A stretch of 11,919 nucleotides of DNA from Deltaproteobacteria bacterium (GCA_016182705.1 JACPGA010000314.1:1-11919); one strand, 5' to 3'. Positions 1 through 6,285 are shown, numbered from the stretch's first letter. Numbers and translations: made by a program. Notes: generated from the letters alone by a model not told the origin.

Positions 1-930
1 ATGCCTGACGACGTCGGTCTCTGAGAAGGTCACAAAGTCTATGCCTCCGACATCCTCGAGTATCTTCTGCGCCTCAACAAGGCCCGAGGGCTTGGCAAGC
101 GGCAGGTCTATCTGCGTGATGTCTCCAGTAATAACGGCTTTTGAGCCGAAACCCAGCCTCGTGAGGAACATCTTCATCTGCTCTATCGTCGTGTTCTGCG
201 CTTCATCGAGGATGATGAAGGAATCGTTCAGGGTCCTGCCCCTCATGAACGCCAGCGGGGCGACCTCGATGGTGCCGCGCTCCAGGAGTTTCTGGGCCTT
301 TTCAAAATCTATCATGTCATGCAGCGCGTCATACAGGGGCCGCAGATACGGGTCGACTTTGGCAGCCAGGTCGCCGGGCAGATACCCGAGCTTCTCACCC
401 GCTTCTACCGCCGGCCTCGTAAGTATTATCCTGTCGACTTCCTTGCTGGTGAGGGCGGCAACGGCCATAGCCATGGCAAGATAGGTCTTGCCGGTCCCGG
501 CGGGGCCTATGCCGAAAACTATGTCGTTCCTCCGGATGGCGTCAACATATCTTTTCTGTGCCACGCTCTTTGGCGCGATGACTTTTTTCCTGTAAGAGAC
601 GAATACCGTGTCCATGAAGACATCTGAAAGCTTCATCTCCCTGCCAGCCAGCGCCATCCTCACGGCATAGTCCAGGTCATGAGTGGACATGGCGTAGCCT
701 TTTTCGAGAAGCTCATAAAGGTCGAGTATGAGCTTTTCCGCAAGCTCAGCCTTGTCAGGCTCGCCAGTTATGATCACGAGAGAGCCGCGGGTATTGAGCT
801 CTACTCCAAGTCTTTTTTCGACTTTCTTGAGGCTCTCTCCCCTGTCGCCAAAAAGACGCACGGCCAGATTATTATCCGGGAGATTGACCTGTTTTTTTAT
901 TGTCCCGTTCTTTTCCGATGGGCTTGGCAA
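1..930 (-). CDS. PhoH-family ATPase (YbeZ-like), C-terminus cut by the window edge
   Basis: Cytoplasmic P-loop ATPase of the PhoH/YbeZ family, linked in other bacteria to RNA metabolism and ribosome or rRNA maturation together with YbeY. About 310 residues are visible and the frame is still open at base 1, so only the last few residues are missing (the family is usually 310-330). Seen: an N-terminal KH-like RNA-binding region with VRLFGDRGE near residue 24, Walker A GPAGTGKT at 142-149, the family block LTRPAVEAGEKLGYLPGDL, then LAFMRGRTLNDSF, Walker B ILDEAQNT with Asp242, and GDITQIDLP. No ATG or GTG lies before the KH-like region. I chose TTG at 928-930, with an A-rich GGA stretch upstream; the frame is open further up to a stop near 1018, so the start is uncertain. 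It lies downstream of lpxC behind a terminator, so it probably has its own promoter. The family is certain; the exact cellular role is known only by homology. Confidence 0.93.
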   Translation of the reverse strand, partial: MPSPSEKNGTIKKQVNLPDNNLAVRLFGDRGESLKKVEKRLGVELNTRGSLVIITGEPDKAELAEKLILDLYELLEKGYAMSTHDLDYAVRMALAGREMKLSDVFMDTVFVSYRKKVIAPKSVAQKRYVDAIRRNDIVFGIGPAGTGKTYLAMAMAVAALTSKEVDRIILTRPAVEAGEKLGYLPGDLAAKVDPYLRPLYDALHDMIDFEKAQKLLERGTIEVAPLAFMRGRTLNDSFIILDEAQNTTIEQMKMFLTRLGFGSKAVITGDITQIDLPLAKPSGLVEAQKILEDVGGIDFVTFSETDVVRH

Positions 931-982
931 GTTATTGTATTTTCCTTTTTTCCTGAATCGACCTGTTTGCTTTAATAGGAAA

Positions 983-1002
983 ACCCCTCTGAAGGGAGGG
1001 GT
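983..1002 (-). other. Hairpin in the leader of the PhoH gene
   Basis: A perfect 7-bp inverted repeat (ACCCCTC / GAGGGGT, 6-nt loop). On the minus strand it is followed by TTTTCC, a short and imperfect U-run. It lies about 50 bases before the chosen PhoH start. It may be a weak terminator or attenuator, or just a leader stem. A stronger terminator already ends lpxC upstream, so a second full stop is not needed. The remaining sequence between the PhoH and lpxC genes holds no other gene that I can see. Confidence 0.5.
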
Positions 1003-1048
1003 CTCATGAAAAAGGGCTTATTTTAAAGTAACGCTCATAAAAAACATT

Positions 1049-1076
1049 AACATAAATCAGGCATTTTTGCAATCAA
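1049..1076 (-). promoter_or_regulatory. Possible sigma70 promoter for the PhoH gene
   Basis: On the minus strand TTGATT (1076-1071) and TATGTT (1054-1049) are 16 bp apart, each matching the consensus at 4 of 6 positions. The site sits in the AT-rich gap after the lpxC terminator, where a promoter for PhoH would be expected. The match alone is weak, so this is a candidate based mainly on position. Confidence 0.3.
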
Positions 1077-1103
1077 TGGGACAGGGGACCGCGGTTTAGG
1101 GTC

Positions 1104-1130
1104 TAAAAAAAAAGCCCCTCTAAGGGGGCT
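1104..1130 (-). terminator. Intrinsic terminator after lpxC
   Basis: On the minus strand AGCCCC (1130-1125) pairs with GGGGCT (1118-1113) around a 6-nt loop and is followed at once by an uninterrupted U-run of about nine bases (1113-1105). It starts 24 bases after the lpxC stop codon. The GC stem plus U tract is a textbook Rho-independent terminator, ending the DUF2905-lpxC transcript before the PhoH gene. Confidence 0.9.
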
Positions 1131-1153
1131 GTTTTGATAATGGGTTGGCTGGA

Positions 1154-2104
1154 CTAAATAGTGGCGAGCTTCTCGAGGAGCGCGGGCATTGAAGACATGA
1201 CGTCCTTGTCAGCCAGGGAATCAGTAAGTTCCCACCTGCCCGGCTTGTCGAGCACCTTTTGCGCAAGCTTATGGTTGAGCGAATGGCCCGACCTGTACGC
1301 GATGAGCTGGCCTATTACAGGCGCGCCTACGAGGGCTATATCGCCCATCATGTCAAGCACCTTATGCCTTACGAACTCGTCAGGGTACCTAAGACCGCCC
1401 TCGTTCAATATCTCTGTGTCGCTTATTACTATCGCGTTCTCAAGAGAGCCGCCCCTGGCAAGCCCGTTGGCCCTCAGGGTTTCGACGTCTTTTAAAAAGC
1501 CGAATGTCCTGGCGCTTCCCAGCTCTTTCCTGAAAACGTCCTGCGAAAAGAGCCTCGCGAAGGACTGCTTGTTGAGGAACGGATGGGCGAAATCTATGGA
1601 GTAGTCTATCGTGAACTCCATATCGTCAGGGGGCAGCAGGAAAATGTACTTGTCGTCCTCTGAAACCCTTATCGGCTTCTTTATGACAAGATACTGCCTC
1701 AGGGCCGGAAGAGCCATGAGGCCTGAAGACTCTATCATGCCTATGAAATCAACGGCGCTGCCGTCCATTATCGGCACTTCGGGGCCGTCGATCTCGACGT
1801 TGGCGTTATCCACGCCCATGCCGTAGAAGGCGGCCATGAGATGCTCGATCGTGGAGACGGACGCGCCCTTGACGCCTATGGTGGTCGCGTAACTGGTTGA
1901 GATTACGTTGGCTGAAACAGCCTTTATGCAGGGGCTCCCGGGCAGGTCTTTCCTGTAAAACCTGATCCCGGTGTCGGGTCCAGACGGCGTTATCCTGACA
2001 TTTACGGGTTGGCCGGTGTGAAGGCCTATCCCTGAGAACTCTATTATGTCTTTCAAGGTGTGCTGCATCTTCATGTCAGCATTATAAAGCAATAAATGTG
2101 CCAT
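1154..2104 (-). CDS. lpxC: UDP-3-O-acyl-N-acetylglucosamine deacetylase LpxC
   Basis: Zinc enzyme that removes the acetyl group from UDP-3-O-acyl-GlcNAc, the committed step of lipid A synthesis in the cytoplasm. The 316-residue protein shows the whole family pattern: TLKDIIEFSGIGLHTG at the start, STIEHLMAAFYGMGVDN with zinc ligand His88, PIMDGSA, then HKVLDMMGDIALVG with zinc ligands His247 and Asp251, and SGHSLNHKLA with catalytic His274 (E. coli His79, His238, Asp242, His265). Length is close to the usual 300-310. I chose the ATG at 2104 because GAGG lies 8 bases before it. A TTG at 2122 has no such support, and the ATG at 2074, which matches the usual LpxC N-terminus better, has no Shine-Dalgarno, so the true start could still be 2074. 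It lies downstream of the DUF2905 gene, probably co-transcribed, and is closed by a terminator. It shows that the host makes lipopolysaccharide. Confidence 0.97.
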   Translation of the reverse strand: MAHLLLYNADMKMQHTLKDIIEFSGIGLHTGQPVNVRITPSGPDTGIRFYRKDLPGSPCIKAVSANVISTSYATTIGVKGASVSTIEHLMAAFYGMGVDNANVEIDGPEVPIMDGSAVDFIGMIESSGLMALPALRQYLVIKKPIRVSEDDKYIFLLPPDDMEFTIDYSIDFAHPFLNKQSFARLFSQDVFRKELGSARTFGFLKDVETLRANGLARGGSLENAIVISDTEILNEGGLRYPDEFVRHKVLDMMGDIALVGAPVIGQLIAYRSGHSLNHKLAQKVLDKPGRWELTDSLADKDVMSSMPALLEKLATI

Positions 2105-2162
2105 TAATAAATCCTCATTCAATTCGGATACTTGGTTATTAAAGGCATCCTGATAGTGTGTT

Positions 2163-2171
2163 ATTATTGCA
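2163..2171 (-). promoter_or_regulatory. Possible extended -10 element for lpxC
   Basis: On the minus strand TGC followed by AATAAT forms an extended -10 element about 60 bases upstream of the lpxC ATG. I see no good -35 box at the right distance. It could give lpxC a second start site inside the operon, but the strong promoter before the DUF2905 gene may be enough. Confidence 0.3.
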
Positions 2172-2190
2172 ACTACGGCCGCAGAATTCT

Positions 2191-2222
2191 CTTTTTTACA
2201 ACACTACCGTCTTGTAAAAAAG
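2191..2222 (-). repeat. Perfect 11-bp inverted repeat over the DUF2905 stop codon
   Basis: CTTTTTTACAA (2191-2201) and TTGTAAAAAAG (2212-2222) are exact reverse complements around a 10-base loop. The dyad covers the last codons and stop (2204-2206) of the DUF2905 gene and lies about 87 bases upstream of lpxC. In RNA it would form an A-U-rich hairpin with no U-run after it, so it is a poor terminator. As DNA it looks like a protein-binding dyad or an mRNA stability element. Its role is not known. Confidence 0.6.
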
Positions 2223-2419
2223 TAGAGGATCAGACTCAAAATGACGCTGATTATTATGGATGTGGCGAGCGGAAAATAGAAGACGAAGTTATCCCTTTTT
2301 ACGTGGATATCCCCCGGTAGTTTGCCAATATACGGTATTTTCGGTCCGTACGCGGCGAAAAGGCCGATTACTATTATGATTATGCCGATGATTATAAGAG
2401 ACTTTCCGAGCCCCGGCAT
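2204..2419 (-). CDS. DUF2905-family small membrane protein
   Basis: A 71-residue inner-membrane protein of unknown function. Two hydrophobic helices (about residues 7-24 and 51-67) flank a short conserved polar loop with the family pattern PKIPYIGKLPGDIHVKRDNFVFYFPLATSI; PYIGKLPGDI and FYFPL are the hallmarks of DUF2905. The protein ends in RR, which suggests a cytoplasmic C-terminus. I chose the ATG at 2419, which follows GAGG by 5 bases; a GTG just before it is less likely. It is the first gene after a consensus sigma70 promoter and is followed by lpxC, so the two probably form one operon. In other bacteria DUF2905 genes often sit near ruvB or queA, from memory; neither is here, so the prophage may have split an older gene neighbourhood. 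Confidence 0.9.
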   Translation of the reverse strand: MPGLGKSLIIIGIIIIVIGLFAAYGPKIPYIGKLPGDIHVKRDNFVFYFPLATSIIISVILSLILYFFTRR

Positions 2420-2439
2420 CACTACCTCGCTATCATACT

Positions 2440-2468
2440 ATTATAGGCAGGCTGCCGGGGGGTGTCAA
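2440..2468 (-). promoter_or_regulatory. Consensus sigma70 promoter for DUF2905-lpxC
   Basis: On the minus strand TTGACA (2468-2463) and TATAAT (2445-2440) are exactly 17 bp apart, a full match to the consensus. Transcription would start near 2433, about 14 bases before the DUF2905 ATG, leaving just room for its GAGG ribosome site. The -35 box is only 23 bp from the stop codon of the phage holin gene. Full-consensus promoters are usually strong and little regulated. Confidence 0.88.
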
Positions 2469-2491
2469 ACAGGAAAGTTATTTTTTGAGAG

Positions 2492-2932
2492 TTACTGCCT
2501 GTAAGCCCTTTTCCAGACCGTTTCAGCTGTTTTTTCAAGAGACCTGCCGCCGAAATAGAAAATTATGACGGTCTTCATTATCTCGCTATGGACCTCAGAG
2601 AGCGAAAACTCCCCAAAGCCCAGATAAGGAGCCAATACAGTCCAGCCAAACAGGGAAAGCGCGGCGTACGACCATATCGGCCTGTGAGTGACGGTCAGGA
2701 CCCTGGTCCAGGAAGGCGCCTGCGCCCAGGCCTCTTTTGCCGCGAGGTCACGGGCGCTCTTTAAATCAACTGACGCGGCCTTGTACTCCTCGCTCGCGAT
2801 GCGCCGGGCTTCGAGCTTTAGTTCCTCCCTTTCCTTTTCGCCCAGCGAAGACGGAAGGAACCTGTCGGTAAGCCTGTCCACTACCTTGCCTACCGTGCTG
2901 TCCAGTATGTCTGTTATTATCGGAGTTCCCAT
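2492..2932 (-). CDS. Holin-like protein (3TM/GTA-holin type)
   Basis: A 146-residue protein likely to permeabilise the inner membrane at lysis. The N-terminal half is charged and helical (EKEREELKLEARRIASEEYKA, possible coiled coil). It is followed by the pattern PSWTRVLTVTHRPIWSYAALSL, with a membrane segment near residues 89-108 and a second near 118-134 ending in FYFGGRSLEKTAE. This layout, a charged helix, then an R-P-x-W/I motif, then C-terminal membrane helices ending in GRSLEK, matches the phage 'holin of 3TMs' family also found in gene transfer agents. The ATG follows GAGGTG. It is the last phage gene and lies 9 bases after the 59-residue ORF in the lysis cassette. It ends 23 bp before the host promoter with no terminator visible. 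The family call is from memory of the pattern; the function is inferred. Confidence 0.75.
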   Translation of the reverse strand: MGTPIITDILDSTVGKVVDRLTDRFLPSSLGEKEREELKLEARRIASEEYKAASVDLKSARDLAAKEAWAQAPSWTRVLTVTHRPIWSYAALSLFGWTVLAPYLGFGEFSLSEVHSEIMKTVIIFYFGGRSLEKTAETVWKRAYRQ

Positions 2933-2940
2933 AGTTCACC

Positions 2941-3120
2941 TCAAAGTCCCATATTCCTCAGTTCATCCGCGATATCAAGAACTCGGTTTGAAGCGTCGTC
3001 AAGGGCTCCTTCCTCTATGCAGGAGATGACTGACTGGAGCCCGCCCCGGAGCTTATGCTGGAGGTGTCGCCTCGCGCTTGTAGACAGGTTCCTTATTTCC
3101 GTGATGGCGTTGTCTTCCAT
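2941..3120 (-). CDS. Small protein resembling a histidine-kinase dimerisation hairpin
   Basis: A 59-residue soluble protein with no signal or membrane segment. It reads as two helices (about 6-37 and 40-57) joined by a short turn. The first helix carries ARRHLQHKLRGGLQSVI, close to the H-box of histidine kinases (H-x-L-R-x-x-L-x-x-I), with His22 in the phosphoacceptor place; the second helix is DDASNRVLDIADELRNMG. There is no ATPase domain and no receiver domain. It may be a lone phosphotransfer or dimerisation hairpin, or simply a helical hairpin that looks alike. The ATG at 3120 follows GGGAG by 5 bases and lies just after the endolysin stop; a longer open frame upstream overlaps the endolysin and is unlikely. 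Its place between endolysin and holin hints at a part in lysis or lysis control. Function unknown. Confidence 0.75.
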   Translation of the reverse strand: MEDNAITEIRNLSTSARRHLQHKLRGGLQSVISCIEEGALDDASNRVLDIADELRNMGL

Positions 3121-3122
3121 TA

Positions 3123-3482
3123 TCACTCCCTGTATTCGAAATGGTTCGCGTCCCAGCCTGTTTTTGCCACGTAATCCTTTGGCTCTACACCAAACCTGCC
3201 GCCCCATCTGCCGCCAAGGGCCTCCCACTTTTCGCCGAGCGGCCTGTACAGGCTCCCGTCGGTCAGATATTGGCCATTCTTGAACAGGTTGAAATCCACC
3301 GCGAGCCTGTCCATGTGAGGAGAGTTCATGGTGCGGCTCTTGCCGGAGCGCACATAGAGCCTCTGCTGCTCTTCAGTCCTGAATGCTTCGCCGAAGCTCA
3401 ATTCATACCCGCCGGCGTACGCCTGCTTTATGAATTCGGCCACCAGCAAAGGAAACCTTCTCTGCATCTCCGAAATTTTCAA
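3123..3482 (-). CDS. Endolysin, M15-type L-alanyl-D-glutamate/D-Ala peptidase
   Basis: A 119-residue zinc peptidase that would cut the peptide stem of peptidoglycan to free phage particles. It shows the M15 (VanY/T5 endolysin) pattern: EAFRTEEQQ with Arg35, SPHMDRLAVDFNLF with zinc ligands His56 and Asp63, and WDANHFE with zinc ligand His114. The length is typical of single-domain phage M15 endolysins. There is no signal peptide, so release needs a holin, which fits the holin-like gene just downstream. The start is TTG at 3482, supported by AGGAGG with a 6-base spacer that overlaps the stop of the upstream gene; the next ATG in frame (Met6) would lack this. Its stop is 2 bases before the start of the 59-residue ORF, so the two are probably translationally coupled. 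Exact bond specificity cannot be read from the sequence. Confidence 0.92.
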   Translation of the reverse strand: MKISEMQRRFPLLVAEFIKQAYAGGYELSFGEAFRTEEQQRLYVRSGKSRTMNSPHMDRLAVDFNLFKNGQYLTDGSLYRPLGEKWEALGGRWGGRFGVEPKDYVAKTGWDANHFEYRE

Positions 3483-3492
3483 GCGCGTCCTC

Positions 3493-3720
3493 CTATTTAA
3501 GCGCCAGATGGCTGGCCAGATAAACGTAAGCGTCCTTCAACACCCAGAGCATCACCGCTCCGCATATCCACAGGAAAGTCCTCACGGCATTTCTCTTGGT
3601 CCTCAGAAGGTCCTTTACAGCTTCCTGCTCGGCTGGAGAAAAGGCGCACGCGCCTAACCTCGCCGCCAGCTTCTCGGCAATAAGCTCCGCGACCCGTTCC
3701 GTCTCTTTGACTTCCGGCAT
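3493..3720 (-). CDS. Small single-pass membrane protein, possible lysis accessory
   Basis: A 75-residue protein I do not recognise as a named family. Residues 1-45 are charged and helical (VKETERVAELIAEKLAARLG, then EQEAVKDLLRTKRN). One membrane helix follows at about 47-70 (FLWICGAVMLWVLKDAYVYLASHLAL), with a basic patch just before it, so the N-terminus should be cytoplasmic. The shape recalls small phage holin or haemolysin XhlA-type proteins, and the gene lies directly before the endolysin, a usual place for a holin. With the larger holin-like gene at the end of the cassette it could be a second holin, an antiholin or a membrane anchor. It starts at ATG 3 bases after the previous stop; the ribosome site (AGGCG) is weak, suggesting coupling. 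Confidence 0.8.
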   Translation of the reverse strand: MPEVKETERVAELIAEKLAARLGACAFSPAEQEAVKDLLRTKRNAVRTFLWICGAVMLWVLKDAYVYLASHLALK

Positions 3721-3723
3721 AGC

Positions 3724-4053
3724 CTACGCCTTTCTTCTTATGCCTTTAAAGCTCACGCCCCCCTGGGCGGCGGCCTGGGCAAGGTCCACTTCGAAGTTGT
3801 CCATTACGTACCTGGTCCTGTCAATCTCCTCTATCCTGGGCTGACCGGTAACAGGGTCTATGAGGGCCCTCGGGCCGCTCCCGTTTTCAATCTCCACTGC
3901 CATAAGCGTGTCTATATTGAGCCTCGCGTGCGTCAAACCCTGAGGTATGCCTGTAAACGTGAGCATCGCATCAACCTGCCCCGCGGGGAGCGTATCAGCG
4001 CAGTAGCAGGCCATTATAACTCCGGCATCATCGTGAAGGACTTCTATATACAT
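3724..4053 (-). CDS. Phage protein of unknown function between fibre and lysis genes
   Basis: A 109-residue soluble protein I do not recognise. It is acidic in the middle and shows a beta-rich N-terminal part (MYIEVLHDDAGVIMACYCADTL), a DPVTGQPRIEEIDRTRYVMDNFEVDL stretch, and a basic C-terminal tail (FKGIRRKA). I chose the ATG at 4053, which follows AGGAGG, rather than an earlier in-frame codon that would overlap the fibre gene. It lies 11 bases after the fibre-like gene and 3 bases before the small membrane protein. By position it may be a tail-fibre partner or assembly factor; the sequence gives no direct proof. Confidence 0.8.
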   Translation of the reverse strand: MYIEVLHDDAGVIMACYCADTLPAGQVDAMLTFTGIPQGLTHARLNIDTLMAVEIENGSGPRALIDPVTGQPRIEEIDRTRYVMDNFEVDLAQAAAQGGVSFKGIRRKA

Positions 4054-4064
4054 ATTTGCGCCTC

Positions 4065-4517
4065 CTAATTGGTGTGGTAATCCCAGTAAACACAAAAATA
4101 TTCGATGTTTTCAATCTGCGCCTGGACGGTTACTTCCCAGACCTCGCCACCGGAAGACAGGTGCTGACGCGTCTGAAGGAGCAGCTGGACGGCATATACA
4201 GACCCTGTCTTGTTAAAGCTCGGCAGATGGGAGTATCTGGCCACCGGGATATAATAGTTCCCGCCTGTTGAAGCACCGAAGCTTCCCCTTGCGACTTTCA
4301 ACTTGGCGATCGAAACTACGGAGTCAGCGAGCACGACGGTCTTGCTGTTTATGCCGTCATGGTCGTGGTCCACTGCCGGGGTAAAACTATCACCAAGCCA
4401 CTCTTTGAGGTGCACCAGGTTCTGCCTGACCCCTTCCATGAGAGTCGTATCGATCGGGCTTTCCGCGTCAGTCTGCGCTGAAGTAATCGCGTTCCATGAA
4501 AATGTTGGCGCTGCCAT
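4065..4517 (-). CDS. Short tail fibre-like protein
   Basis: A 150-residue protein likely at the tail tip. Residues 1-45 carry a short helix-forming segment (LMEGVRQNLVHLKEWLGD), then the motif AVDHDHDGINSKTV at about 48-61. HDHDGxNSK repeats are typical of phage tail fibre and tail collar proteins, where His and Asp residues may bind metal along a trimer axis. The C-terminal part (from about 75) is beta-rich and would form the distal knob. The ATG follows GGAGAG and lies 9 bases after the hub stop codon. The assignment rests on the HDHDGINSK motif and the gene order; the receptor cannot be told. Confidence 0.75.
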   Translation of the reverse strand: MAAPTFSWNAITSAQTDAESPIDTTLMEGVRQNLVHLKEWLGDSFTPAVDHDHDGINSKTVVLADSVVSIAKLKVARGSFGASTGGNYYIPVARYSHLPSFNKTGSVYAVQLLLQTRQHLSSGGEVWEVTVQAQIENIEYFCVYWDYHTN

Positions 4518-4526
4518 AAACTCTCC

Positions 4527-6245
4527 TTACCAGATATGATATCCGTCCACCCCGCCAGTGAGGTTGGAGGCATTCCCCACGTACCCGTATGCTCTCTGGG
4601 CCGATGAAGCTCCCTCGTAATCAGGCAGCCCGGCAGGGGCTATGAAGCCGTACCGCCTTGACATCTTTGTCTCGACGCCCTCCACCGACACCCTGCCTGA
4701 AGCGAAATCCGGCCGCACAGACGTCAGCATGACCCTGTTTCTAAGCCAGCTTGCCGCGCCCTTGCCGCACGCCTCATCCGTCGTGAGGTCTTTCAAGTCA
4801 GCCGGCTTCATGAACCTTGAGCTGGTTGCCATGCAGTTTATATCCACGTCGAAGCTCATCGTCGCCACAGGGTCTCTGTACCGGTTGAGAAGCTTTCCCG
4901 CAAGCGTTGAAGCATGGTTGCCGCCCCCTATCGCGCTTATTTCCACTATTGAGGCCGCGTTTGCGGCCGGGAGGGAAGCGATGTTTACCAGAACCCGCAC
5001 ATACCTGTTTTTATCGGCGTCAAAGACCTGGTATTTGCCGTCACGCGTAAGCTTCACGGCCTCTCCGGCCACCCCTCCCGGTGAAGTCCAAGTCAATGAT
5101 GAAGAGGCTTTGATGAACGAGAGCTGTCCTGTCCCTTCACCGTTAGCCCTTGACGCGTGATAGACTTTAATCCCGCCCAATCCCGGCTCTTCAATGAATG
5201 TATGCGATCTTATCCACTTGCTCTTTATGGTCCGGGTACAGGTCTCCTTCCACTGGGAAGCGCTCTGCGAGGCGGCGTCAGCAGCTATGACCGCTGACTC
5301 ATAGTTCCCTTCCCTGTCTCCGCCTGACTCGTCGTAATCGTAGTAAACGACCACCCTGTTGCAAAACCCGTCTCTGTAGCCTGCCTTCACCGCGAAAGAG
5401 TCCTTCAAAAAGGTCCTGTCAGTCCATTCATCGACCGTCTGCCCTGGCACTGGCGGGGCAAAGACCTTGAAGCCTATCTTTTCACCGTCATGCACGATAA
5501 AAGAGTTTGACTCAACCTGCAGCTCGTTAAGGAACTGGTTCGCTTCCAGGGGTTCCGTAAGTATCCTGTCAAACTTCCAAGCGCCGAGCCATCTGTCCCT
5601 TTCCAAGGCAAAGGCCTCGAGATCGACCAGAGAAGCGTCTACGCCGAGCCTTGATACGATGATGTCAGACATGATGTCCGCCGGGTTCATTGACCTGTAT
5701 TCTATGAAAGCGGTCCTCGACTCGGTTTCAGCCGGGATCCTGGCGGAAGCTTCTTTCAAGTCATCAGCGATGACGACAGTAAGCTCATCGCCTTTCCTGG
5801 ACCAGTCAAGGACCTTGCCGGTGAATGTCGAGGCGTAATCAACCCAGGTGAAACCATGAGCTATGAAACCATCCCTGCGCTTGACGCGCCTGTTCTTCAG
5901 GTACTCGTCGCTTACAAGAGCCGAGAAATTTTCTCTTCCGGCGATCACGACAGTAAACTGCCCTCTCGTGGTATAGCCTGAGCGCACGTCTATCCTGTTC
6001 TGAAGCGAAGAGACCGTTTTGAGCGCCGGGATTACGAACGGAAGCTCGTCACTTCCTGCCGGGTTCAGGTAACCGTCGGCACGATAAGTTCCATCCGCCC
6101 TGAACAGGCACGGGGGAAGCATGTTCCTTCCATGAAAGCCGAACCTTACGAGCCCGTTGTCCAGTTCGAACTCGACAACGACATTGGAAATATTTGTGCA
6201 TCTCCCGAGTTCTTCCAGGAATCTGCGGCTTAGGACCATCCCCAT
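4527..6245 (-). CDS. Large tail hub/tip protein (baseplate or host-attachment hub)
   Basis: A 572-residue beta-rich protein with no signal peptide or membrane segment. Residues about 80-190 contain RSGYTTRGQFTVVIAGRENFSALVSDEYLKNRRVKRRDGF, then GKVLDWSRKGDELTVVIADDLKEASARIP; this fold pattern, a beta barrel followed by a 'distance from the axis' sub-domain, recalls phage tail hub proteins (gp27/Tal-like). Residues about 200-260 (NPADIMSDIIVSRLGVD, then EANQFLNELQVESNSFIVHDGEKIGF) also resemble such hubs. The middle (about 370-440) looks like an inserted beta domain (GKYQVFDADKNRYVRVLVNIASLP) that may bind sugars. The C-terminus is Gly-rich. The ATG at 6245 has GGGGAG 7 bases upstream. It follows the tailspike after a 66-base gap and precedes the fibre gene. 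I am sure it is a phage structural protein; the hub role is inferred from order and sequence pattern. Confidence 0.75.
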   Translation of the reverse strand: MGMVLSRRFLEELGRCTNISNVVVEFELDNGLVRFGFHGRNMLPPCLFRADGTYRADGYLNPAGSDELPFVIPALKTVSSLQNRIDVRSGYTTRGQFTVVIAGRENFSALVSDEYLKNRRVKRRDGFIAHGFTWVDYASTFTGKVLDWSRKGDELTVVIADDLKEASARIPAETESRTAFIEYRSMNPADIMSDIIVSRLGVDASLVDLEAFALERDRWLGAWKFDRILTEPLEANQFLNELQVESNSFIVHDGEKIGFKVFAPPVPGQTVDEWTDRTFLKDSFAVKAGYRDGFCNRVVVYYDYDESGGDREGNYESAVIAADAASQSASQWKETCTRTIKSKWIRSHTFIEEPGLGGIKVYHASRANGEGTGQLSFIKASSSLTWTSPGGVAGEAVKLTRDGKYQVFDADKNRYVRVLVNIASLPAANAASIVEISAIGGGNHASTLAGKLLNRYRDPVATMSFDVDINCMATSSRFMKPADLKDLTTDEACGKGAASWLRNRVMLTSVRPDFASGRVSVEGVETKMSRRYGFIAPAGLPDYEGASSAQRAYGYVGNASNLTGGVDGYHIW

Positions 6246-6285
6246 CGAATCACTCCCCTTTTGATGAACAGCTTTGCGTTCTTTT

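Noticed and set aside
41..484. Plus-strand open frame opposite the PhoH gene
   Set aside because: It is a shadow of the PhoH ATPase, whose Walker motifs are certain on the minus strand.
1161..1604. Plus-strand open frame opposite lpxC
   Set aside because: It is a shadow of lpxC and has low-complexity composition with no domain.
2105..2122. TTG start for lpxC six codons earlier
   Set aside because: The ATG at 2104 has GAGG at the right distance; the TTG has no ribosome site and would lengthen an already long N-terminus.
2446..2462. GC-rich spacer of the DUF2905 promoter as a phage terminator hairpin
   Set aside because: Only a 3-bp stem can form and no U-run follows.
2941..3228. Longer 95-residue version of the 59-residue lysis-cassette ORF
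   Set aside because: The extra N-terminus overlaps the endolysin gene by over 100 bases and is out of character; the ATG at 3120 has a good ribosome site.
3724..4095. Longer version of the 109-residue phage protein
   Set aside because: The extra residues overlap the end of the fibre-like gene; the internal ATG at 4053 follows AGGAGG.
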